The translations under genes and the position numbers were made by a program. DNA of 64,000 nucleotides from Lytechinus pictus (Eukaryota; Echinodermata; Echinoidea; Temnopleuroida; Toxopneustidae): the NCBI RefSeq assembly GCF_037042905.1, contig NC_087254.1, positions 19,090,603 through 19,154,602 on the forward strand, in the 5' to 3' direction. The notes beneath the pieces were generated by a model, which did not search any database, was not told where the DNA came from, and was given only the letters and a program-made list of their open reading frames with translations. This document shows, one piece after another, positions 21,701-30,682 of this stretch (positions are counted from its first letter, which is position 1; the number at the start of each line of letters is the position of its first letter).

Positions 21701-24430
21701 TTGTACAAATACATTTTTTACTTTTAAGAATAAGATGTTGATAACACAATCAATTTTTTTTTCATTTTCTTATCAAAAACCTTCAAATTGATGTTTTAAC
21801 AATGTTGTTTCGGAAAGATTTTATTTATGATAGTGTTAATTAGACCAATATTTAGAAGAAAAAAGACCCATGCACAAGGAACATTGCGTACATGTGAGAC
21901 TCGTCCGTTAACAAATCTTGTATGACCCAACTACGGCTAGGAATCAGGAGAGGATTTTTGCTAATAATATTTGCTGATGACTCATTTAGTCTTGTGGGGG
22001 CTGGTGCCCTTAATATTTTGCTAGAGCTCCTGTGAGTAGTGTGCTGACCGGGCTTGCCCCTTAAACTGTCGGTAAACGGGGCAGCAAGCAGGAGGGCACC
22101 AGGCCCCACAGATGAAGCTAGGAATGACCTACGAATGATGCAAAAATATACTTTTTATATTTATAAGACGTCTCATAATTTATAGACATCACCATTTATT
22201 ATATAATATTATGTATTGCTCTGCACTTTCCACCTTCATCTGGTGTTTACCAATGTGATATGATGTTGATTTTTTTTCAAGTTATACCATACCCCACGCA
22301 CCCATTCAATGAACAAGGTTATGATATAATGTTCTCTGTTACTACTCTATGTGTGGTTATTATATTTTATTATTTGTTTGGCGTCACCTGTGCCTGGGAG
22401 GTGAAAAGCGAACTGAATCACTATGACCCGCAGGTCTCTTCTCCCGATAAAACTGATTGGGGGGAATGCAGGTGGACCACTACACCTTAAATAAGGTTGG
22501 CAATTCTCTTGTACTTGGGGACAAAAGCTTGATTTTTTGACATTGTCAGTTTTCATACAGCTACTCAATTATAACTTGGCCCTTGAGTAAATTGAATTCT
22601 TTTATTTTTTCTACATTAAAAATAGAGATTGAAAAATGAAAATTTTCTTGCAATTTTACTTTATACCAATAGAGGGCATACACAAAACTATGCCCAAAAT
22701 TCAAGTTTTTGAGTGCTCTGGTGAATACAAAAATTATCCCCAAGTTACTTATGAAAATTAAAGTGCAACTGTATGGAAATTAGTATTTTTGGTCACATAA
22801 GTGATATTTTAATGAAATTCTTAAATGTGTGTTGTCTACTGCATTGGCATACCATAGTCCTACATGTAGATTCCCCACAGGCAGGGTGGTTGCCACTCAT
22901 TCAATGAACAAGGTTATGATATAACCTTGTTCTCAGTTATATCTCCATGTGTGGCAAAATAAGGATGGCAATGTTTGGCTTATTTTCTCTTTTTCTTTGG
23001 GACAAATGCTTGATTTTTTTACACTGACAGTTTCCATTACACCTATTCGTCATACAACTTGGCCCTTTAGTAAATTTGATTCTTTAAATTATTTTTTTCT
23101 TAATTAAAAATAGAGATGAAAAATGAAAATTTTCTTGCCATATTATTTTCCACCAATAGAGGGCGTACACAAAAATATGCCCAAAATTCAAGTTTTTGAG
23201 CGCTCTAGTGAATACAAAAATTATTCCCAAGTTACAAATGAAAAATAGATTGCAACTGTATGGAAATTAGTAATTTTGGTCACAAAAGTGATATTTTAAT
23301 CATTTTTTAAAGTGTGTGCTCTGTACAGCATTGGCATGCCATAGTCCAACCTGTAGATTCCCCACAGGCAGGATGGTTGCAGTGAACAAGTGGGTGGTTG
23401 CAGTGAGAAAGTGACCCCATGGTGTGTGTGTGTGTGTATTTTGAGTTTTGTCAGATGTGTATCAATCAGATATGATTATTTACGTCTGGGAACGACCTTT
23501 AACGTCACCATCCGAAAGACGTGACCAGGGCTTGAACCTCTGCTCTGCATCAATTAGTAACTTCCCCACATGGCTTGGATTACAGGCACATGCCACAACG
23601 CCCAGTTAAATATATATATTTTGCACTTGTATTTAAGTGCAACAAAGCTTGCGTGCGCTTGCAAAATCTTAAATTTAACGGCCTTATACTTCTCAAATCT
23701 TAATAAGGCCCTACTGAAAACAATACAATAAAAATCACTCACACGTATTGCGAGGTTAGTATTAGTATACTAACCTCGCACCACGAACCGCGTTTGGCAG
23801 TGGATTTCTAACTAGTGGGTCGCGCGTGCTGGGATCTCACTTCTTGGGTCCACAACACACGACTTCTATGGCTTGATTTTTCCGTGCGCGGCGGCATGTA
23901 ATGAATTCTTGGGTGAATAAAAATATATTTTTTGACATAATACTTAATAGAATAGATTTGATTGGCGCATATATTCTTTTTTGAATAAAAGCACCGTTAA
24001 AATTAAAACCAAACAACAACAACATTTTCTGATATTGACGATTGACGTTTCATCAATTAAAATTAAATTATCATGAAAATGAAATAGTCAAATAGACTAT
24101 GTCTATAGGCCTATACTATAGGCCCTAGGCCCTAATTATAAATATTCAATAAAAATATCATCACAAAATATCGTCTTGGCTAGGTATTTTTGTTCATATA
24201 GCCTTCTTTATTTTCTTACAAGCATATATACTTTCTTAGCGATAACATAATAAAAACCCACCAACCCTAACCACTAGTCCACTTGTCTTGAAATGACAGG
24301 TGTTCATCAACGAATGCACAAATATTTGTGTCACTAACTCGGATATCAACGAATGGGACTACATTGAGAGGAAAATGTAAACAAGTAATTTAGCCACAAC
24401 TTACCACGCATCTCCACCGAATCCTGCCAT
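15700..24430 (-). CDS. STX8: Syntaxin-8 gene (Qc-SNARE), exons 1-6, 3' part missing
   Basis: Six minus-strand exons join in phase to 181 residues. Syntaxin-8 is a tail-anchored Qc-SNARE on late/early endosomes, pairing with syntaxin-7, Vti1b and VAMP8 for homotypic fusion. Alignment with the family (from memory) is ungapped over most of the length: W9 matches the DPW region near the start; TQREADRRRALVDNL (75-89) matches the Habc ITQLEGDRRQNLLDDL; ETRNLSVNELQQEQQRIIQ matches EETRGLGFDEIRQQQQKIIQ; EQDQGLDDLSAIINKQKRLG (from 151) begins the SNARE helix. The usual length is ~236, so ~55 residues with the second half of the SNARE motif and the membrane anchor are absent; I could not find them at 1-15699. 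All introns are GT-AG. The final residues in view carry His where the zero-layer Gln is expected. Confidence 0.88.
15793..16376. other. STX8 intron 5 with ATC microsatellite
   Basis: The intron holds a CCT-rich tract grading into (ATC)n/(CATCAC)n at about 16095-16240. The His- and Ile-rich frames across it are microsatellite by-products. Confidence 0.8.
16377..16495 (-). CDS. STX8: STX8 exon 5
   Basis: Acceptor TTGTCAG and donor G|GTAAAT. It encodes TSLLPSTSGFAQDGWGGVSE, then ETRNLSVNELQQEQQRIIQ (112-150): the linker and the run-in to the SNARE helix, matching the PNPWLFEEPEETRGLGFDEI stretch of human STX8. Confidence 0.87.
16901..17059. mobile_element. 159-bp foldback MITE, family A copy 1
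   Basis: Ends CCTCAGTCAC and GTGACTGAGG, with internal near-palindromic arms (CCATACCGCGAGTC...AACAGC and GCTG...GACTTGCCGCACGGCCA). Two relatives lie at 36761-36884 and 41071-41229. It sits in STX8 intron 4. Confidence 0.85.
17349..17459 (-). CDS. STX8: STX8 exon 4
   Basis: Acceptor TGTTTAG and donor AG|GTAGCT. It encodes TQREADRRRALVDNLKAKEK, then MLQNSFKQDVTYSAPE (75-110), aligning with ITQLEGDRRQNLLDDLVTRE of human STX8. This is the most diagnostic exon of the N-terminal domain. Confidence 0.88.
17551..17757. mobile_element. ~205-bp MITE, family B copy 1
   Basis: Homologous along its length to 21416-21615 (shared CAAGTCATGGTC, AATCAGAGACAGAAA, CAAATATAGGGGG, TGGAATTGCCC). Its left end has diverged. 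It lies in STX8 intron 3. Confidence 0.8.
18389..18677. repeat. 148-bp tandem duplication
   Basis: The segment starting GAGCTACCTATCAATCAATA at 18389 is repeated from 18537 with few differences: a short deletion (TTATCATC) and about six substitutions. A recent local duplication in STX8 intron 3. Confidence 0.9.
18789..18800. promoter_or_regulatory. NRF-1-type motif
   Basis: TGCGCATGCGCG fits the NRF-1 palindrome YGCGCATGCGCR. The sea urchin P3A2 factor belongs to the same DNA-binding family. It sits deep in an intron, so the role is unclear. Confidence 0.4.
19587..19681 (-). CDS. STX8: STX8 exon 3
   Basis: Acceptor CCCCAG. It encodes INAEIRSRIRRYQQDVQLLD, then QNLKKASSSFH and two bases of a Leu codon (43-74): the second Habc helix. 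The donor GTATCC is weak, but this cut gives both the right phase and an ungapped match to the family across the junction (SSFHLTQREADRR). Confidence 0.75.
20286..20385 (-). CDS. STX8: STX8 exon 2
   Basis: Acceptor CTCCAG and donor AAG|GTATTT. It encodes LTDHDACVRLGQTIMEMLNE and the following RDGLQRSGSNYSK (residues 10-42), the first Habc helix, equivalent to the STCQIAQEIAEKIQQRNQYE region of human STX8. It ends on a codon boundary. Confidence 0.85.
20598..21700. repeat. ~530-bp imperfect tandem duplication in STX8 intron 1
   Basis: The block at 20598-20970 (CCAGTTGTGGGAACGATCTC, AAATATGTGCCAAAGG, CACTGTCCCACGTGTG, GACTTTCTCACGAAATCA) recurs diverged at 21131-21690 (CCAGTTGTGGTAATGATTTC, AAATATGTGCACAAAGG, AACTGTCCCACATATG, GACTTTCTCATGAAATAA). 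The second copy is split by a family B MITE. Confidence 0.82.
21416..21615. mobile_element. 200-bp MITE, family B copy 2
   Basis: Terminal inverted repeats GGGCAATTCC(G/A)TAAAAT and ATTTTATGGAATTGCCC, flanked on both sides by AGTT. It interrupts the second copy of the tandem duplication, so it inserted after the duplication. Confidence 0.85.
22666..22679 (+). promoter_or_regulatory. CTCF-like motif
   Basis: CCAATAGAGGGCAT, one mismatch to the core. It lies within the tandem duplication and is matched by the copy at 23153. Confidence 0.35.
23153..23166 (+). promoter_or_regulatory. CTCF-like motif
   Basis: CCAATAGAGGGCGT, in the second unit of the duplication. The core was kept while neighbouring bases changed. 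Confidence 0.35.
24405..24430 (-). CDS. STX8: STX8 exon 1 (start codon)
   Basis: ATG at 24430-24428 encodes MAGFGGDA plus two bases of a Trp codon, then a strong donor GTAAGT. Joining to exon 2 completes TGG in phase. The short N-terminus with Trp parallels the DPW of vertebrate STX8, which supports this start. Confidence 0.8.
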
Positions 24431-24753
24431 CTTTCAACAAAATTATGTCACCCTATACCAATGCAAAATAACAAAGAACTATCTTTTCATGCACTTTTAC
24501 AATAATCACGCTTTATACATGGTTATCTGCCAATTAAAAAGATGTGAAAGAGATTTAGTTCAAGCTTGACATCACAAGACCGAATGTTATGGTGTCGCTG
24601 AAACACCCAAATCGTGATTGAAAAAAAAACATAATGAAGCTGCATCCTAGATCGTTTTAAAGTTAAAATCGGAATTAAGGTACACTCTGAATAGTAGAGC
24701 GGATAAGCTCCAAAAATCACAACAATTTTTATTTTTCTGGGGAAAAACAAGCC

Positions 24754-24767
24754 GTTGCCATGGTAAC
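24754..24767. promoter_or_regulatory. RFX X-box
   Basis: GTTGCCATGGTAAC is a full 14-bp palindromic X-box (GTNRCC-N(0-3)-RGYAAC). CCAATTGG, containing a CCAAT box, follows 4 bp later. Confidence 0.6.
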
Positions 24768-24916
24768 GGACCAATTGGAACTATCTTGGTGATCTTGAAT
24801 ATTTCTAAATTTCATATGTATTCAATTGGGAGCCTGAAAATTATCATTTTGGTCATCTATATCATGTTTATTTACCATTTACATGGGAATGTGTGTTAAT
24901 TTGGAGAAATTAATCC

Positions 24917-24930
24917 GTTGCCATGGCAAC
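24917..24930. promoter_or_regulatory. RFX X-box
   Basis: GTTGCCATGGCAAC, a perfectly symmetric X-box 150 bp from the first. Confidence 0.6.
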
Positions 24931-25680
24931 GGCCGAAAATGGCATTAATAAATTTACCTCCCATCTTTAAAATAAATCTTACGGCATATACTAATACTTG
25001 TGAAAGTTTCATGCTTTAGTCATAATTTGCACAATTGTTCGGCTCATCCGCTCTACTAGAACACTCTTTGTAATCCAGCAGGATGCGTATCTAGCCAAAT
25101 CAATAATAAAATGAACTGTTACCTAAAAATGTGATATTTTACAAATTGCTTTGTATGGGCTCATTACATGGATGTGCTCCATAATTAATAATGCGACCGC
25201 AAAGCATGAGGTGATTGGTTGGATTTTTTCAGTCCTAAAAAGGACCATTTTAAACACTTGTAAAACGAACAAGATGCGTATACTGATGATAAACTGTAAA
25301 GGGGCATTTTAAAGACTGTTAGAATTCATAATGAGGATACATCTCAATAATCAAAATGCGAGCGGCAAGCGCACAGAGCAAGCTGATAAGTTTAGACAAT
25401 CGGTCCTGAAAGGGGATTTTTTTTAATAGGAATTTTTGAAAGAATTCATTCACTACGGCCCTGAATAAAATCAATATAAGTCATATTTAAAAATTACAGT
25501 AAAAGCAGGGCCAAAAGGAAAACACATCAAGCATGTCAAGAATAAATCAAATGATAATAACACACCAGCCGTGTATCGATTAATATTACTATGTTTAACA
25601 TAGATACGTCGTATAAAATAATACAAAAAATAAAGTATGCAATATGATGAAAGTCATGAAACTGATGATAGAACAATATC

Positions 25681-28666
25681 TTAACTCAAATAAGTGCTAA
25701 TAATGGAATGCTTAAACTCAAACTTAAATTTGTTCAATGTAGGAGCACCACGTATTGTTAAAGCTATATCATTCCAGGTATCTGGACCAGTATGTCTTAT
25801 TGACCTATGGGCTAAGGCAGTTAGCGGATTTGATAAATGTAAATTTGTTGAGGTTCTCGTAGGATAATTATGAATAAACGAATTCAAAAGGAACATATGA
25901 TCAAATGTTAATGGTAATTGGCGACAGTGAAACTTAAACATAAACAAAGCAATTTGAAATTTATGTATATCATCAATTTTTAAAGTCTTGAAACGGTTAA
26001 AGAGGGGACCAGTATTTTCATAAAAACCAGCGTCGGCACACAAACGAATAGCTTTCTTTTGAAGTAAAAGGATATGGTGATTTTTTTATTTGAATGAGCC
26101 CCATACAATATTGCAATAAGTGATATGTGGAAGTAAAATAGAATTATAAATTGAGAGTAATGCTTGAGGAGGTAAATAGTGTTTAACTTTAAACATTATA
26201 CCAGGGAAGTGTTATAACACTTCCCTGATTATACCTATACATCTTGATACAGACGTCAATATTTTAGATACATGGTCATCCCATGTTAAAAACTCATCTA
26301 GAATGACACCTAAAAATCTCACATTATATTTTTGTTCGATAGAAATCCCACTTATCTTTATTTCTTCTGTATAATGATCAGCTATTGTTTTGGAGTTCTT
26401 GAAATCAATATAATATGTTTTTTGCAAATTTAAAGACAATTTATTACTTTGGAACCATGTGGATATTTTGGGCAATTCATTATTCAACATTTCAAAAAGC
26501 ATTCTTTTATTCGAGTTTGAAGAAATAACTGTTGTGTCATCAGCATAAAGAATATATTGTAATAAGGGTGAAGAATATACTATGTCATTTATATACAGAA
26601 GAAATAAAAGCGGGCCCAGAATTGAGCCTTGAGGCACACCACAATTAATATACTGTGAATTAGAACTTACTGAATTTATACATGTAAATTGTTGCCTATT
26701 TGAAATATAACTATTAAACCAATTAAGAGTAGTACCTCTAACACCAAAATATTTTAATTTGTAAAGCAATATAGTATGATCCAGGGTATCGAACGCTTTA
26801 CTTAAGTCCATGAAAACACAAATTACATGTTCCTTTTTTGCTAAAAGAGAAGAAATTTTATCATAAAGATCAACAAGAGCTAGATCAGCAGAATGAAATT
26901 TGCGAAAACCATATTGGGATGGATTTAATAAATTATGTAATGACAAAAATGAAACTAATCTATTGTAAACAAGACGTTCAAGTATTTTTGAAAATGACGA
27001 AAGAATAGAGATAGGGCGATAATTCTCAATGAGTGTCCGATCGTCCTTTTTATAAATTGGAATGATTTTCGCAATTTTCATATGAAGTGGAAAAATTCCG
27101 GTTGACATTGAAATATTACATATGTGAACAAAAGGAGTTATAATGCTTAATATAATCTTTTTAAGGAGAAAATTACTAATCTCGTCATGTCCAAAAGAAC
27201 GACTGTTTTTAAGATTGTTTACGATTTTCAATATTTCCTCAGAATTTGTTGGATTAAAAAACAATGTATGTTGACATGAATTGCGTAAATAATCTGCAAA
27301 ATTAGTTGTGGTATGTGGTATTTTTAATGCTTGTTCCTGCCCAACATTAACAAAATAATCATTAAAACCGTTAACAATATCATCTAATGATTCATATACA
27401 AAATCACCATGTGAATATTTATGATTTAAATTAGCATCCTTTGCTTTCCCCAATAATTCGTTAATATTTTTCCAAGTAGCTGACATATCTCCTTTAGCAT
27501 TTTCAAATTTTTGTGAATAATATGTTTTCTTTGCATTTTTGATGATACATGTTAAAAAATTTCTATATCTTTTATATTTACTAATATTTTCAGAGGAAGG
27601 ATTCTTCAAACTAGTTTTATAAAGTTTGTTCCTTTTTCGAATTGACTTTACAATCCCAAAAGTAATCCATGGTTTTCTAGGAGTTTTTGATGACCTTTTT
27701 CGTCTAACTTTTGGAATTGTATGGTTTAAACAGCAATGCAGTTTATCAATAAATAATTTATATGCTATATCAACGTCATTACAGGATAAAACATCAACCC
27801 AAGATTCGGCTTCAAGTTCGGTTATAAAATTTTGCATATTCTCAGGAGACATCTTTCGAATATAAGTAATATTTGTAGCAGGCTTTTTACTTTGTCCAAG
27901 TGTAGTGATAATAAATATAGGAAGATGGTCAGAAACATCAGAATATAATATACCAGATGAAATATGTCGCTTGTCAGTGTTGGAAAAAATATTATCGATT
28001 AAAGTAGAACTTACAGCAGAAACACGTGTTGGTTTATCTATAAAAGGATATAATGCATACAAATTCAATACATTGAAAAATGTTTGGCTTTGTTTATTAA
28101 TATTTAGAATATCAATATTGTAATCACCAGATAAATATATATCTTTATTTTCGGTTGTAAGTTTATGAAGAATAATATCTATATCAGAGAAGAAGGATTC
28201 AGTATTTAAGTGGGGTGGTCGATAAACAACACCTATAACAGAATTTTTGGAATTACAATTTTCAACTTCAACAAATAATGATTCAGCGCTATTACTCACA
28301 AATTGTAAGTCTTTCCTGATAAAAAAATTGATAAGATTCTTTTATATATATAGCAACACCACCACCTTTCATATTATTTCTATCAACATGAAGAAGTAAA
28401 TAACCACTTATATTAAATAAATCTGGAGATTTGTCATTTAGCCATGTTTCAGTTACACATATAATACTATATTCATATTCAACAGAAGAAAGCAATTCTT
28501 GAAAAGTATCAAAATTCTTACATAGACTCCTTGAATTTACATGAAGAATACTGAAATGATTTTCTTGGTAAGTAATCTTATTTTTGAATTCATGGGGTAA
28601 ATAATATTGGCAAGATGACGTTGCAATGACCTCATTTAGTTCCAAATCTATATTACTATCCATCAT
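25681..28666 (-). pseudogene. CR1/L2-like LINE, endonuclease plus reverse transcriptase, broken
   Basis: Reads leftward from 28666. The N-terminal part holds the APE-type endonuclease start (ILHVNSRSLCKNFD, ICVTETWLN, GGGVAIYIKES). After a frameshift come SGDYNIDILN and SDHLPI (endonuclease). The reverse transcriptase has FMDLSKAFDTLDH, CGVPQGSILGPLLFLLYIND and the catalytic YADD. The conserved C-terminal tail ends NDIALTIRGAPTLNKFKFEF. Breaks: a one-base slip at a T7 run near 28314-28320, an in-frame stop created by a palindromic insertion at 26202-26227, and a stop at an A-rich run near 26087. Sequence 28667-29045 may be its 5' part. The clade is inferred from motifs. Confidence 0.9.
26195..26235. 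mobile_element. 26-bp perfect palindrome with 7-8 bp target duplication
   Basis: A palindrome with arm CAGGGAAGTGTTA and its exact complement (26202-26227) is flanked by ATTATAC(C) at 26195-26202 and 26228-26235. The insertion adds 33 nt to the LINE frame, which includes a stop codon. CAGGG ends and 8-bp duplications are typical of hAT elements. Confidence 0.65.
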
Positions 28667-29086
28667 ATAATAAACGTGTGAACAAAAAATACTTGTATAT
28701 CATAATGATAGTAGGTTTTACGATAATAACGACTTTACTTGCATCTCTTGATAAATAAATATAGCGATGATATAATTTACAAATCGATACACGACTGGTA
28801 CGAAGGTTTTGTGAACTTTCTTGCTGATTCACATTCATATTAATAAAGTAGAAATTATGGAAAATAGATTCAAGACTGACAATCAAATCAAGTGTAAAAA
28901 GAGCATGACATGCTAAAAATATGGCACAGCGATGTGCAAGAAGACAATTACCAAAATATAAGTACAATACAAAACAAATCGTTTTGGTTGAATATACTTT
29001 GATAGACTTGCTCGACCTCAGAAAAACGGAAGAGTAAATAAACACTCCATTTAAAAGTATTTGTTTTCAAAGTGTACATGTACTAG

Positions 29087-30682
29087 GAGAAGACGATCCT
29101 TTTATTCACAAAGTGGCAAATGCTATTGATAATTCTCTGCACACAGTTGGTGTATTCCTGGACCTTTCCAAGGCCTTTGACACGATTAATCATGATATTT
29201 TGCTTTACAAGTTATCACATTATGGTGTGCGTGGAAAGGCCTTGGAATGGTTCACGAGTTACCTAACTAACAGAAAACAATTTGTTTCAATAGAAGACCA
29301 TAAATCTCAAATGAAAACTATTTCTTGCGGTGTACCGCAAGGATCACTCCTAGGCCCACTGCTTTTCTTGTTGTATATTAATGATTTTAATAATTCATCA
29401 AATGACCTATCATTTATTCTTTTCGCGGATGACTCGAACCTTTTTTTGTCACACCGTAACCCTAATTTACTACTTACCATTTTGAATAGGGAATTGCGGT
29501 CTGTTCAGACATGGATTCAAGCAAATAAGTTGTCACTCAATGTAAACAAAACAAATTTTATGCTTTTCAGTAACTCTGTGAATTCTTTGCCGGACCATGT
29601 AATTATAAACAATGTTAATTTGCAACAAGTTAATTCCACCAAATTTCTTGGTCTTTACATTGATCATGAATTATCATGGAAATGTCAAATTGATTATATA
29701 TGTAAGTTATCTTCTCGTAACACTGGCATTTTGAATAAACTTAAATATTTTTTTCCTGATCACATTTTAAAAACATTATATTCTACACTTGTTTTATCCC
29801 ATATGAATTATGGAATATTGGCCTGGGGTAATTGCAATACAACCTTAATTAATAAAATATTCACGATACAAAAACGAGCAATTAGGGTGGTCAATCAAGT
29901 TGGTTTTTATTCCCATACAAACCCATTATTTTTCCAAAATAAAGTACTCAAAATTTCTGATATATATGCATTTAAAGTTGGTATATTTATGTTTCAGCTT
30001 TCAAGAGGTGAATTGCCTGATACATTTGTTTCTATGTTTCAAAGGAACAATCTAATCCACACATATCCCACCCGGCTAAGTGACTCCTATCACCTTCCGC
30101 GTACTCGCACTCTCCTTGCTCAAAGAACTATCGCATTTGAAGGGCCCAGGTTTTGGAACGATCTTCCCGATGATATAGTACATAGTGCCTCACTTAATAT
30201 ATTCAAACGTAAATTGAAAGCGATGCTTATCAATTCTTATAATTTCCCTTTGTAAACTTTTATATTCATGCACTTTGTTAATACGCTCTGGCCGAGTAAT
30301 GAGTAATAAATAATTGTCATAGAGTGGCGGACTCTTTTTTATTTATTTTATTTTATTTTTTTTTGTATTCTTTACACAATCGTCACATTTTTGGCATTAC
30401 TTTGTTATAATCAATTTACTTACCTGTCCTCTCCTCATTAAGACCGATTTTTTTTCTGGATCCTGCAGACTTAACAAGCTTTGCTTTTTTATGCAGGTTC
30501 CCTCATATTTCACTCTTTTAAATTGTCTTTAATTCAAAATCGCTATTTTGTCTAATTTGAATTAATTGTTATGCCTTGTCTGATTTGTATTCTCATAAGT
30601 TTTCTGATATTGTTTCATAATTTTGTTTGTACTTGTGAAATATGTGAAATAAAATAAAATAAAAAAAAATCAAAATCAAAAT
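29087..30682 (+). pseudogene. 5'-truncated CR1/L2-like LINE, reverse transcriptase C-terminal part
   Basis: One open frame from 29113 to 30255 encodes FLDLSKAFDTINHDILLYKL, SCGVPQGSLLGPLLFLLYIN and catalytic FADD, then the thumb and the C-terminal motif EGPRFWNDLPDDIVHSAS. The endonuclease and RT fingers are missing, the usual 5' truncation. The 3' UTR ends in an AAATAAAATA-rich tail near 30650-30682. The frame is intact, so it is younger than, or less decayed than, the neighbouring LINE, to which it is head-to-head and of the same clade. Confidence 0.88.

Larger units (their letters stand above)
22300..23375. repeat. ~490-590 bp imperfect tandem duplication
   Basis: Unit 1 (22306-22892) and unit 2 (22899-23375) share TCAATGAACAAGGTTATGAT, AAAATGAAAATTTTCTTGC, CCAATAGAGGGC and the tail TAGATTCCCCACAGGCAGG. 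Each contains one CTCF-like motif (22666, 23153). Lies in STX8 intron 1. Confidence 0.85.
24689..25060. mobile_element. 372-bp inverted-repeat element with two X-boxes, upstream of STX8
   Basis: The ends TAGTAGAGCGGATAAGC and GCTCATCCGCTCTACTA are inverted repeats. ACACTCT flanks both sides (24682-24688 and 25061-25067), compatible with a 7-8 bp target duplication as in hAT-type elements. Inside are two perfect RFX X-boxes. It starts 259 bp upstream of the STX8 start codon. Confidence 0.68.

Noticed and set aside
28656..29045. 129-codon frame upstream of the LINE endonuclease
   Set aside because: No recognisable motif; probably the LINE's 5' non-coding part, so not called as a gene.
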